64,000 nt of DNA from Bacteroidales bacterium (lineage in GTDB: Bacteria; Bacteroidota; Bacteroidia; Bacteroidales; UBA1402), in the NCBI GenBank assembly GCA_017468435.1, contig JAFUIP010000003.1:62001-126000 (forward strand), read 5' to 3'. Each line of letters opens with the position of its first letter. Position 1 is the stretch's first letter. Shown here piece by piece: positions 50,275 to 59,088 of the stretch. The position numbers and the translations under genes were made by a program. Under the pieces are notes generated by a model that saw only the letters and a program-made list of their open reading frames with translations, did not search any database and was not told the origin of the DNA.

Positions 50275-52707
50275 CTATTTTTTCTTGTTCTTGCTTTCGT
50301 AGCCGTAACCATAGCCGTATCCGTAGCCATAACCATAGCCGTATCCGTAGCCATAACCATAGCCATAACGACTCTTGCGCTTAGCATAGTCCACATCGTT
50401 GATAACGGTGGCCAATTTGTTGAATTTCTTTTGGTTCTGGAGCACGTTGATATAGCCGAAAGCCGCCTTGGGCGTGTATTCCGAACGACATACATAAATG
50501 CACATATCTGCCACGCGGCCTATGATAGCGGTATCTGCCACCATACCGATGGGCGCTGTATCGAGCAAAATATAGTCGTATTGGGTTCTCAGTTTTTCCA
50601 TCATCTGTTCCAATGCCACGCGGGCCACCAATTCGGTGGGGTTGGGAGGCACGGTGCCACCGGGCAGGATATGCAAGTTTTCGCTCAGTTCGGAGGCAAA
50701 AATCAAATCTTCCAAGCGGACGCCTTCCGGATCGTTCAAGTAGTTGGATACCCCATATTGTTTCTTGTTGAAACCGAAAGCCTTGTTCAAACCAGGCTTA
50801 CGGATATCGGCACCGATCACCAAGGTTTTCTTGCCCAAGTAAGCCAAGCTGACAGCCAAGTTGGCGGTGACAAAACTCTTACCTTCACCAGGTTGAGAAG
50901 AAGTGATCAACAATACTTGCTGGCCTTTTTCCAACATAAAGAGCACTTGGGTACGCAGCGCGCGGAAAGATTCTTCCATCATGTCGTTCTTGTTTTCGCG
51001 CACCATCACCGAACCGATCACCGGCATTTGTTTGCGGCCGTTGGGCAGTTCAGCCAGCACGGGCACAGATGTAATTCTTTCCACGTCGGCACGGTCGTCA
51101 ATCTTGAATTTGAGCAAGTCGCGCAAGTAGAGAATAGCAATGGGAGCTGCCAAACCAAGAATCAAAGCCACCAACATAATCATCATCTTATTGGGTTCCA
51201 CGGGATTGACATCGGCCATAGCCTCAGCAATGATACGACCGTTGTTGGCAGTGGCAGAAAGCGTGATGGCATTTTCTTCGCGCTTCTGCAAAAGAGTGAT
51301 ATACAGCGCCGCCTTGATTTCCTGCTGACGGGCGATAGAGAGATATTCCTTTTCTTTTTCGGGAGCTTTGCTGATACGGCTTTGGAAAGAGCCTGATTCT
51401 TTTTCGATGGCTTGTTTGCGGATTTGCAAACCATTCAGCACACTGGCCACGGTGGCTTCTACCGTATTATACATGGTTTCGATAGAAGAAGTAACCGATA
51501 CCACCACGGGGTTGCTTTCGGTAGAGGTCAGCAACAAACGCTTGCGTTCAATGACCAAAGCATTGTATTGATCGATAACGGTTGACAAATCGGCATCGGC
51601 CAAGCCCACGTTAGAGGGAATGATTTCGCCCACATGCTCGGTTTTTGACACATAATCGCGCAAGAATTCCACCAAAGAAATCTGAGTATTCACTTCGGTG
51701 TATTGTTGTTGATAACGAGAGTTTTCCTGCAAGACCAATTGGGCTTCCGATTCGATATCCGTCAAGCCGGAACGTTGTTTGAAGCTGGCCACTTCACGGT
51801 CGGTGCTTTCCAACTCTTCGCCAATCACCAAGATACGTTCATCGATGAAATCGGCCGTTTTCTGTGCCACGACGTTCTTTTCGTCGTTGGCTTCCTTATT
51901 ATATACTTCCACCAATTTGTTGATAAAATCCACGCCGCGTTGCTTCACGCTGTTCTTGATGGAGATATTGGCAATGGTGGTTTGTTTGGAAGTAGCTGCC
52001 ACCGACAGATTTTTGGAATAGCCACGTGCCGCAGCCACGGGCGAAGAAATGGTGGTAATCATCTTGTATTCCTTGTCCAGACTTTGCTCTTTCACAGGCT
52101 TGGTAAAGGTAATAACACCACAATCGGTAGGCACCACGGCAGGCAGGCTGTCGAAAGCATAACTGTACTCGAATTCCTGTTCTCCGATTTCGTAAGTCAA
52201 TTCCACATTTAATTTTCCTTCGGGAGAGATAAGCGTCTCCAAACGGGCACCTTTGGGGAAACGTTCGGCATCTTCGGGCGTAATGAAAACATTCACCGGT
52301 TCGTTGTGATACAGAGGAATATCGTAGCCGAAAGAAGTTTTCTTGTATGAATTGATATAGAGTTTCAGCTCGGTCACCACGTTCTTTACCAAGGTACGGC
52401 TCTTGAGGATTTCCAACTCATTGTCGAAAGATGAGGTCATGGAGAATGAACCCATGTTTTGCAAAGCCATCATGGCATCGGACATTTGCGAACTTCGACG
52501 ACCGTCTTTTTCTGTAATCAAGACCGAGGCAGAAGCATTGTACTGTGGTGTCTGGAAACGGTTATAAACGTAAGCCACGGCCACGCAAAGCACCACTGAA
52601 ATGACAAACCAATACCAATGGCCCAAGCATTTAAAGAACCATTCTACCAAATTGATACCGCCTTCTTCTTGAGAATCGACGTTGTTATATACTTTGTTTT
52701 CTTCCAT
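50275..52707 (-). CDS. wzc: Wzc-type tyrosine kinase and polysaccharide co-polymerase
   Basis: This 810-residue inner-membrane protein has the Wzz domain between two transmembrane helices (WYWFVISVVLCVAVAYVYN near 40; ILGLAAPIAILYL near 515) and a cytosolic BY-kinase domain with Walker A SSQPGEGKS, the A' segment LVIGADIRKPG and Walker B YILLDTAP. The C-terminal tail is a Tyr-Gly repeat with twelve Tyr (R-YGYG...-E), the site of autophosphorylation in such kinases. The kinase sets chain length with Wza. It starts 8 bp after the wza stop. Confidence 0.95.
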   Translation of the reverse strand: MEENKVYNNVDSQEEGGINLVEWFFKCLGHWYWFVISVVLCVAVAYVYNRFQTPQYNASASVLITEKDGRRSSQMSDAMMALQNMGSFSMTSSFDNELEILKSRTLVKNVVTELKLYINSYKKTSFGYDIPLYHNEPVNVFITPEDAERFPKGARLETLISPEGKLNVELTYEIGEQEFEYSYAFDSLPAVVPTDCGVITFTKPVKEQSLDKEYKMITTISSPVAAARGYSKNLSVAATSKQTTIANISIKNSVKQRGVDFINKLVEVYNKEANDEKNVVAQKTADFIDERILVIGEELESTDREVASFKQRSGLTDIESEAQLVLQENSRYQQQYTEVNTQISLVEFLRDYVSKTEHVGEIIPSNVGLADADLSTVIDQYNALVIERKRLLLTSTESNPVVVSVTSSIETMYNTVEATVASVLNGLQIRKQAIEKESGSFQSRISKAPEKEKEYLSIARQQEIKAALYITLLQKREENAITLSATANNGRIIAEAMADVNPVEPNKMMIMLVALILGLAAPIAILYLRDLLKFKIDDRADVERITSVPVLAELPNGRKQMPVIGSVMVRENKNDMMEESFRALRTQVLFMLEKGQQVLLITSSQPGEGKSFVTANLAVSLAYLGKKTLVIGADIRKPGLNKAFGFNKKQYGVSNYLNDPEGVRLEDLIFASELSENLHILPGGTVPPNPTELVARVALEQMMEKLRTQYDYILLDTAPIGMVADTAIIGRVADMCIYVCRSEYTPKAAFGYINVLQNQKKFNKLATVINDVDYAKRKSRYGYGYGYGYGYGYGYGYGYGYGYESKNKKK
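50302..50370 (-). repeat. 24-bp tandem repeat coding the Tyr-Gly tail of Wzc
   Basis: Two exact 24-bp units (50314-50337 and 50338-50361) with partial units on both sides encode a run of twelve Tyr separated by Gly. Slippage would change the number of Tyr in steps of four without a frameshift. Confidence 0.85.
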
Positions 52708-52715
52708 AATCTCTT

Positions 52716-53501
52716 TTACTTTAAGATGTTAACCAAAAGTGAGGCGATAGACACCAACATAGAACCTGCGGTAAACCACAACGAAGTGGCGCTACCGATA
52801 TCAGAGTTGCGGGCTTTCACCTTGTTAGGCGTTACATAGACCACGTCGTTTTGTTGCAGATAATAGTAATCGGAGTTGATGATGTTGGCATCGTTCAGGT
52901 TGAGGCTCATCACCATGCGCTGGCCATCGGCATCTTCGCGAATCAGTTTCACGTCGTTACGCACGCCCCAGACCGTCATGTCGCCGGCCAAAGCAAGTGC
53001 TTCGAAGATGTTCACCTTTTCGTTGCTGACGGTAAAAGTACCGGGACGGGCCACTTCGCCCAACACAGAAATCTTATAATTAGCCATACGCACCGTCACG
53101 ATGGGCACTTCGTTGATGTAAGGCTTCAAACCTTCGCGAATCATGTTTTCAGCCTCGGTCTTGGTAAGGCCTCCCACTTTTAGACGACCCAAGACGGGAA
53201 AATCGATGATACCATCGTTGTCAACGAGATACGACATCAACATCGGTGAAGAATATGTACTCGTACTTTTAACACTATAGGTTGTCTGGATAGTCAGGTT
53301 AAAGGGCAGGGCCACTTCCGGATCGGTACAATTCACCGTGATGGTCAACAAATCCTTAGGCATAATCTTAGCATCGTAGAGAGGCTTCTGCTCGAGAGTT
53401 ACCTGATCTACATTCTGCATGTAGGGCACGCTCTTATAAGAGGTGCAACTTGCCAAACAAGCCACCAGCAAGATTGGCATCATCAACTTTAAAATTCTCA
53501 T
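52716..53501 (-). CDS. wza: Wza-type outer-membrane polysaccharide export lipoprotein
   Basis: This 261-residue protein has a lipoprotein signal with lipobox (LVACLASC, Cys near residue 19), a poly-export domain (DLLTITVNCTDPEV) and an SLBB part (VTVRMANYKISVLGEVARPG). It ends in a C-terminal hydrophobic segment. In the Wzy system it forms the outer-membrane channel and works with Wzc. It lies 8 bp upstream of the Wzc gene and 32 bp from the HAD gene. Confidence 0.93.
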   Translation of the reverse strand: MRILKLMMPILLVACLASCTSYKSVPYMQNVDQVTLEQKPLYDAKIMPKDLLTITVNCTDPEVALPFNLTIQTTYSVKSTSTYSSPMLMSYLVDNDGIIDFPVLGRLKVGGLTKTEAENMIREGLKPYINEVPIVTVRMANYKISVLGEVARPGTFTVSNEKVNIFEALALAGDMTVWGVRNDVKLIREDADGQRMVMSLNLNDANIINSDYYYLQQNDVVYVTPNKVKARNSDIGSATSLWFTAGSMLVSIASLLVNILK

Positions 53502-53533
53502 ATCTTTATATCGTTTTTATTTTTCTACAAGGT

Positions 53534-53977
53534 TTACTTCTTGAATCGGGAAAACAAACCCCTCTTGCGATGCGAACGATGACGCGAATTGTAGGCATCG
53601 TCGTTGTCGTTGGCATAAAGGTCTTCGTAGGTAAGTTTGCGGCTCACCATTTCGTAAATGCTTCCCCAATCGGGCAGGCCGCCAAGGTTGCGGTCGTCAA
53701 TGAAAAGATCGGCCTTGAGCTTGCGCGAGAAATGATTGTTCTTCTCGGCTTCTTCTTCGGGATAATCCCTGTTGACGGCATAAAACTCCAGGCCGCGTTC
53801 CTTGCACCATTGCACCGCTTCGTCGAGCAGTTCGCCTTCGCGCACCGACCAGAGAATGAGTTTATGTCGGTCTTCCTGCAGACGCTTGAGCGTTGAAACG
53901 GCAAAAGGAATTTCCTTGCCTATGGCCGGATAAGCATGTTCCACGATGGTTCCATCGAAATCTACGGCTATTCTCAT
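53534..53977 (-). CDS. HAD-family hydrolase
   Basis: This 147-residue protein has the HAD catalytic start AVDFDGTIVEHAYP (Asp6 and Asp8) and ILWSVREG, with the late metal-binding ADLFIDDRNLGG. It resembles the small HAD proteins of Bacteroides, for which BT0820 is the example I recall. The C-terminal tail is strongly basic (HRSHRKRGLFSRFKK). It is the second gene of the capsule operon, after the antiterminator. Its substrate may be a sugar phosphate or nucleotide. Confidence 0.82.
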   Translation of the reverse strand: MRIAVDFDGTIVEHAYPAIGKEIPFAVSTLKRLQEDRHKLILWSVREGELLDEAVQWCKERGLEFYAVNRDYPEEEAEKNNHFSRKLKADLFIDDRNLGGLPDWGSIYEMVSRKLTYEDLYANDNDDAYNSRHRSHRKRGLFSRFKK

Positions 53978-54007
53978 TTTCAGAATAATGACAAATGTTT
54001 TCGGATA

Positions 54008-54622
54008 TCAGTTTTCTTCTATCACTTCCAACCAATCGGGATGCACTTCGAAACTAGCGCTCAGATAGCCGGGCACATCTACCAAGAAACATTTGTTGCG
54101 ACTACCCCGCGGACGTGCCAGAATGCCCACCACCCCATTGCTTGGGTTATCCTTGTCGGCATGCACGCGCACCTTGCTCCCCGCTTTGATTAGTTTGAAT
54201 TCTTGAGGTTGATAAAAATGCTTGAGACTCAGGTTGCTCATGGCTTGCATGAAATTCTCCATCTGCACAAAAGGCACCACCATCAGCTGTTGATAGCCGC
54301 TGCATTGGTATTTAAATTGAATCTCGCCATGAACGCTCAGACAGAAAGCGGCAATCTCTTTGCGTGTACCTTTGGCAAAAAACAAATCGCCCAACACCGG
54401 AAGAATGGCCTTACGCGCCTTGCCCGCTCGGTAACAAATGCTTTCCTGCATGGGACGAAACACCTCGATGCCCGCGCCCTTCATCTGTTCCAACAAGTTT
54501 TGCACGACGAGGGAATTGTATTGATTACGCTTGGCGAAACGCATCACAAACCATGATATTTTATCCTTATCGTCCACCCCTTGTTCGTTTTTGAGTATAG
54601 TTATGAATCCACTAAATCGCAA
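54008..54622 (-). CDS. upxY: UpxY-family NusG-like transcription antiterminator
   Basis: This protein of up to 204 residues has the NGN-type domain (ISWFVMRFAKRNQYNSL) and a KOW-like end (AGSKVRVHADKDNPSNGVVGIL). UpxY proteins are encoded first in Bacteroides capsule operons and allow RNA polymerase to cross early termination signals in the leader. The longest frame starts with TTG at 54622; GTG 54577 is also possible and fits the usual N-terminus better. It lies about 130 bp after a TAGCTTTG promoter and presumably controls the genes down to about 18.6 kb. Confidence 0.9.
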   Translation of the reverse strand: MRFSGFITILKNEQGVDDKDKISWFVMRFAKRNQYNSLVVQNLLEQMKGAGIEVFRPMQESICYRAGKARKAILPVLGDLFFAKGTRKEIAAFCLSVHGEIQFKYQCSGYQQLMVVPFVQMENFMQAMSNLSLKHFYQPQEFKLIKAGSKVRVHADKDNPSNGVVGILARPRGSRNKCFLVDVPGYLSASFEVHPDWLEVIEEN

Positions 54623-54696
54623 TAAGTTGCTAATTTAGAGCATTTTACAGAAATTTTGCATTTATAACGTTCATTTCGCAGACATCTGCCTCAATC

Positions 54697-54713
54697 TTCG
54701 AAAAAGTTTCGAA
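54697..54713. promoter_or_regulatory. Palindrome in the leader of the capsule operon
   Basis: TTCGAAA and TTTCGAA arms of 7 bp are separated by AAG. It lies between the promoter and the upxY start codon, in the untranslated leader. It may be a regulator site or part of an RNA element read by the antiterminator. Confidence 0.4.
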
Positions 54714-54748
54714 AAGATAACCCTCAGCAGAATGCATACAAAATCACG

Positions 54749-54756
54749 CAAAGCTA
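54749..54756 (-). promoter_or_regulatory. -7 promoter element of the capsule operon
   Basis: The minus-strand octamer TAGCTTTG, followed by CG, matches TAnnTTTG. It lies 127 bp before the upxY start at 54622, so the transcript has a long untranslated leader, as expected of UpxY-controlled operons. I saw no inverted repeats flanking it that would make it invertible. Confidence 0.6.
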
Positions 54757-54812
54757 AGAAAATATTTTAAAAGAAATAAAAGAATTTAACATAAAAAATG
54801 GTACACTTTGGT

Positions 54813-56201
54813 TCACAATGAGCTTGATACACCAAAGGAATAGCCATATTTTCGTCGGTAGATATACAACAAAGTGGCAGAAAGCACACATGAAATCAAT
54901 TCGGCCACCACGACTGCCCACCAAATACCTTCAATGCCAAACAATTTGGGCAAAATAAGGACGCAAGCGCATTCAAAAATCAAGGTTCGACTCAACGAAA
55001 TGAGCGCCGAGATGATGCCATTGTTGAGGGCGGTAAAGAAAGCTGAGGCGTAGATATTCAATCCGGTCACCAAGAAATGCAGGCCGTAGATGCGGAATGC
55101 GTGAATGGTAAGTGTCATCAGATCAGGGTCGTAGCCTACAAAAATGCTCGACAAGAAAGGTGTAAGCCATTGCGAGAGAAACAGCACGCCCACACCGAGA
55201 AAAGCCATCACCACCAGGCTTTTACGCAGCAATGAGGAGAGTTCTTGCTTGTTTTCGGCACCGTAATGGTAGCTCACCACCGGCGAAACGCCCACCGAAT
55301 AACCTAAGTAGAAGGAAACAAAAATCCAGGCAAAATACATGATGACGCCGTAGGCTGCCACACCGTCTTCTCCGATAACCTGCATCAATTGAACCATATA
55401 GAGCATGCTCACCACTTGCAGGGAAATGTTCATCACAAACTCGGAAAGCCCGTTGCCGGCCACCTTGACAAGGCTGCGCGCATAAAACCCTAGCTTTTGT
55501 CCGAAACGTCGAATGGCCACCAAACGTAACGGGCGCATGTCGTCTTTTTTCTTGAAAATGAAGAGGGAAAGTGGAATCAGGCCGCCCACCATATAGCTGG
55601 TCGCCGTGGCCCAAGCTGCGCCTTTCAAACCCCAATGCCAAACAGCGATAAAAAGATAATCGAGCAGGATATTGGTCACACCGGCGGCCAACATCACCCA
55701 CATGCCGGTCTTCGGTCGTTCGGCCGTCACAAAAAAAGACTGGAAGTAGATTTGCAAGGCGTAAACCGGCAGGCAAATAAGCAGCGGCGTGGCATATTCA
55801 GCACAAAGTATGAGCATTTCGCCCTCGGCGCCCAACATCATGGCCACCTGGTCGAGAAAGAGCAAGCCGCCCAAGCCGAGCAACAAAGAAAAGAGGATAA
55901 GCGTGTAGGTGATGAAACTGAATATTTCGTCAGCTTTCTGTCGTTTTCCTTCACCTAAGGTTTTGGCTACCAAGGCACTACCACCCGTTCCGAACATAAA
56001 TCCGAAAGCACTCAGAAGGCCCACGAAAGGCCAAATGAGGTTGAGCGCGGCAAAGGGCGTCTTTCCCACGAAATTGGATACCATCACCCCATCCACCACA
56101 CCGTAGAGGGCCGAAAACACCATCATGATGACAGTCGGCCAGGTGAAGCGGGTGAGTTTATGGTAGGTAAAATGATCAGAGAGCTGAATGTACCTTGGCA
56201 T
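54813..56201 (-). CDS. MATE-family efflux transporter
   Basis: This 462-residue protein has 12 transmembrane helices and the MATE layout in two bundles (FTWPTVIMMVFSALYGVVDGVMVSNF, then GFMFGTGGSALVAKTLGEG). It should export organic cations or metabolites by Na+ or H+ exchange. It is 12 bp after an MFS gene, so the two belong to one leftward unit that begins with the barrel gene at 58993. It ends just before the capsule promoter. Confidence 0.9.
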   Translation of the reverse strand: MPRYIQLSDHFTYHKLTRFTWPTVIMMVFSALYGVVDGVMVSNFVGKTPFAALNLIWPFVGLLSAFGFMFGTGGSALVAKTLGEGKRQKADEIFSFITYTLILFSLLLGLGGLLFLDQVAMMLGAEGEMLILCAEYATPLLICLPVYALQIYFQSFFVTAERPKTGMWVMLAAGVTNILLDYLFIAVWHWGLKGAAWATATSYMVGGLIPLSLFIFKKKDDMRPLRLVAIRRFGQKLGFYARSLVKVAGNGLSEFVMNISLQVVSMLYMVQLMQVIGEDGVAAYGVIMYFAWIFVSFYLGYSVGVSPVVSYHYGAENKQELSSLLRKSLVVMAFLGVGVLFLSQWLTPFLSSIFVGYDPDLMTLTIHAFRIYGLHFLVTGLNIYASAFFTALNNGIISALISLSRTLIFECACVLILPKLFGIEGIWWAVVVAELISCVLSATLLYIYRRKYGYSFGVSSSL

Positions 56202-56213
56202 GACAATCTTTGC

Positions 56214-57572
56214 TTATTGAGCCAGCTCTTCCAGATGATAATTTTTCTTCTTGTCTTCGCGCTTGAGCATAATGGCCAACAGCAGCGCCACCACGCCAAA
56301 GGCTGCAAAAATGAACATGGCGGGCGTATAATTGTAACGCGTCACGGCGGCTCCGGCTTCGCTGATAATGCAGTATTTATCTAAGAACCAGCCGATAAGC
56401 AGAGGCACAAAACCCAATCCAATGTTCTGGATCCAGAAAATGAGCGCGTATGCCGAACCCAATTGTTTGTGCGGGATAATCTTGGGCACACTGGGCCACA
56501 TAGCACTGGGAACCAAGGAGAAAGCCACACCCAGAAGTATCATGATGAAAGCAGCGAACCAAGCATAATTAAGCAGGGGCATGGCAAAGAGCAAATGCAC
56601 CGCGATAAGCAATACCGAACCGATAATCATGATGGTGGCACCTCTTCCCTTTTTATCGTAAATACCACCGAAAAGCGGCGTCATGATGAGGTTTCCGAAA
56701 GGAACCAAAGCCACCAAAGTGCCGGCCAAAGCGCCCATGCCATACTTGTTTTCCATGAGCGAGGTGGCGTACTTCAAGAAGGGGAACACGGCCGAATAGA
56801 ACATCAGACAGAGCAGGGCCAAAATCCAGAAACCCTTGTTGGTGAGGATGATTTTCAAATCTGAAATGCGGAAGGATTCTTCGTCGGCGGGAATGCCTTC
56901 GCTCTGGGTCTGCGCATCGAGTTTGCGGTCCATCACACAGAAAACCAAGTAGAACAAGAGGCCCACGCAAAGCAAAATGAGCGACACGAACATGGGCGTT
57001 GACATGGAGAAATGCTTTACCAAAATGGGGCTGACAATCATGGCCAAAGCGGTACCCAAACGAGCCACTGCCACTTGCGAACCCATGGCTAAAGCCATTT
57101 CCTTGCCGGCAAACCATTTGGCAATCACTTTGGTAACGGTGATACCGCAGGTTTCCGTTCCCACCGCGAAAATAGCATAACCCAAACAGGCCACCATCAC
57201 CTGGGTACGAATGCCCAAAATAGTACCGGCTTCGGGCAGAGGCGAAATATATTCAACAGCATAATATTTTAATCCACAACCTATTACCATAAGAATGCAG
57301 GCCATGGTTCCCGTAAATCGAACGCCCATTTTGTCGAGGATGAGTCCGCCGAAAATAAGCATGAAAAGGAACACGTTGAACCAGCAATAGGCCCAATTGA
57401 AAATACCGAATTCTTTGGAGGTCCAGGACATTTCTTCCTCCAACATGGTCATCAGCGGCGACATGGCATCTGTCAGGAAGTAGCCGCACATCATCGTGAG
57501 CGAAACGATGGCCAACACACTCCAACGTGCCACGGCGCTATCGTTCAGTTTTTGTCTAAGTATTTCTGTCAT
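56214..57572 (-). CDS. MFS transporter
   Basis: This protein of about 452 residues has 12 helices of the major facilitator superfamily, with a typical loop GGLILDKMGVRFTG between helices 2 and 3. I start it at ATG 57572 (MTEILRQK); a longer reading from 57674 would run back into the barrel gene and is unlikely. It may move organic anions, as the conserved VARWSVLAIVSLTMMCGYF front suggests sugar-phosphate-like transporters, but the substrate is open. Confidence 0.87.
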   Translation of the reverse strand: MTEILRQKLNDSAVARWSVLAIVSLTMMCGYFLTDAMSPLMTMLEEEMSWTSKEFGIFNWAYCWFNVFLFMLIFGGLILDKMGVRFTGTMACILMVIGCGLKYYAVEYISPLPEAGTILGIRTQVMVACLGYAIFAVGTETCGITVTKVIAKWFAGKEMALAMGSQVAVARLGTALAMIVSPILVKHFSMSTPMFVSLILLCVGLLFYLVFCVMDRKLDAQTQSEGIPADEESFRISDLKIILTNKGFWILALLCLMFYSAVFPFLKYATSLMENKYGMGALAGTLVALVPFGNLIMTPLFGGIYDKKGRGATIMIIGSVLLIAVHLLFAMPLLNYAWFAAFIMILLGVAFSLVPSAMWPSVPKIIPHKQLGSAYALIFWIQNIGLGFVPLLIGWFLDKYCIISEAGAAVTRYNYTPAMFIFAAFGVVALLLAIMLKREDKKKNYHLEELAQ

Positions 57573-57613
57573 AATATCTTTTGTGAGGTTTTCAAAAAAA
57601 CAAGATTCCTGCC

Positions 57614-58993
57614 TTAGAACAGGAATCCGGTGTTGATGTAGAAGGCTGTGCCGCCATCGCGTTGGTCGAAGCAACGGGCCAACTCAAGAGCGATGATGAA
57701 GTTTTCGTTCATGATGAAGCGGAAACCGCCGCCGGCTGCCAAGTGAAGTCCGTCAGGTTTGGAAGTATCGATGAATTTATCGTACAAAGCATTGGTAGCC
57801 ATATCGTTGGTTGCGGCATTCTTGTTGCTCAAATCGTATGCTTGCAAAACGCTTGCGCCATCGCAGAAGGTGCTGAGTGCCAAGGCGATATTCTGATTGG
57901 CAAATTGAAAATCGACAAAACGCCAACGCAATTCTGCATTGTAGAAAACGGTTTGCAAACCTTGTACGCGGTTCAAACTCAAACCTCTGACGGTACGATA
58001 TCCGCCTATACCATCCCAATCGGCATCGGCAGAACCCATCATCGAATAGAAAGGCAGCGCGTACCAAGGCACATCTTTTCCGAAAAATCCTTGATAAACA
58101 GCACGATATGCAAAGGTCAACTTTTTATCGACAATGGGCAGATACTGACGCATGGTGGCGCCGACATGCAAATGCGGATGCGAGGTTCCCAAGAATGAAG
58201 GCGCTGCTGACAAGTGAGCTTCGGCCCAAATACCTCGGCTCGGGTTCTTCTCGCGGTCGCGGGTGTCGTACATCAAACCCAGACGCAAAGCCGAAATAAG
58301 TCCGCCATTGGCCTGATCGGGCGAGATAATACCCCAAGATTGATACAAATCGTAAAGATTGCCTTCGGCCACGCTGTAATTGTCGGGCGCAAAAGCGCTG
58401 ATTGAAGTCCAATTAAGGTTGTAACCGGCTTCCCAGAAGAAGTTTTCGGTGATATGTCCTTGCAATTCTGCCTTGGCTTTGAGCAAGTTGCGCGAATGAC
58501 GATAAAAACCCTTGGGCGCTTTGCCGGCATCCATCTTGTCTTGCAATTTAGCATCTTCCGTACTGATAGTCAGAGCATTCATATCGTACAGCGTCTGATA
58601 ACCGTTCAAACCATAAAAATCGAGGGCTTTTTCGTTGCTGTAACTTGCACCGGCAAACAGACGAACGCCGGGGAAAAGTTCGCGTTTATCATAATTGACA
58701 ATCACTTTGGAAGTTCCTTTGGTATAGGCAGATGCTTCGAAATACCAAGCCGACTTGGGATTGGGATAAGTGCTTCCGTCGTCGAAATTATAGAGATTGA
58801 GCAAGGCTCCGTACTGAAAACCGCGGTCGTTGTCGAAAGCCACCACCGGGAGCGGACCAAGATTCCAACCGGTTTTGATGATATCACCATCTTCGTTGTA
58901 CTGCACGGGTTTCTTACCTGAAGCGCTCAACTGACTGTTAGTTAGCGCCATAATTCCCATTGCCATGAGAAAAACTTTCAGTGTTTGTTTCAT
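57614..58993 (-). CDS. Outer-membrane surface-antigen (Omp85-like) barrel protein
   Basis: This 459-residue protein has a signal peptide (MKQTLKVFLMAMGIMALTNSQLSAS) and beta strands with an Omp85/TamA-like barrel, including GGYRTVRGLSLNRVQG (similar to the RGY/VRGF barrel motif) and a final aromatic end FYINTGFLF. There are no POTRA domains, so it is a short member. It precedes the MFS and MATE genes (41-bp gap). It probably sits in the outer membrane as a porin-like channel. Confidence 0.8.
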   Translation of the reverse strand: MKQTLKVFLMAMGIMALTNSQLSASGKKPVQYNEDGDIIKTGWNLGPLPVVAFDNDRGFQYGALLNLYNFDDGSTYPNPKSAWYFEASAYTKGTSKVIVNYDKRELFPGVRLFAGASYSNEKALDFYGLNGYQTLYDMNALTISTEDAKLQDKMDAGKAPKGFYRHSRNLLKAKAELQGHITENFFWEAGYNLNWTSISAFAPDNYSVAEGNLYDLYQSWGIISPDQANGGLISALRLGLMYDTRDREKNPSRGIWAEAHLSAAPSFLGTSHPHLHVGATMRQYLPIVDKKLTFAYRAVYQGFFGKDVPWYALPFYSMMGSADADWDGIGGYRTVRGLSLNRVQGLQTVFYNAELRWRFVDFQFANQNIALALSTFCDGASVLQAYDLSNKNAATNDMATNALYDKFIDTSKPDGLHLAAGGGFRFIMNENFIIALELARCFDQRDGGTAFYINTGFLF

Positions 58994-59017
58994 AATGATC
59001 TCTTTTTAATTCGGCCG

Positions 59018-59025
59018 CAAAGTTA
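59018..59025 (-). promoter_or_regulatory. -7 promoter element for the barrel-MFS-MATE unit
   Basis: The minus-strand octamer TAACTTTG, followed by CGG, matches TAnnTTTG, with a TTG 18 bp upstream. It is 25 bp before the barrel protein start codon. Confidence 0.65.
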
Positions 59026-59062
59026 CACATTATTAACAAAAGACAAAAATTGCGGAATTTAT

Positions 59063-59070
59063 TACCTTTG
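59063..59070 (+). promoter_or_regulatory. -7 promoter element for the MnmC-like gene
   Basis: TACCTTTG fits the -7 form and lies 19 bp before the ATG at 59089. It rules out an earlier non-ATG start for that gene and forms a divergent pair with the promoter at 59018-59025. Confidence 0.6.
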
Positions 59071-59088
59071 CCCTCTCGCGATACAACT

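Noticed and set aside
54623..54812. Possible invertible capsule promoter
   Set aside because: Bacteroides capsule promoters are often flanked by inverted repeats. I saw only the short 7-bp palindrome in the leader and no pair of longer repeats on both sides of the promoter, and no recombinase gene is near.
57573..57674. Upstream extension of the MFS transporter
   Set aside because: It would overlap the 3' end of the barrel gene and adds a non-family charged segment; the ATG at 57572 gives the normal transporter N-terminus.
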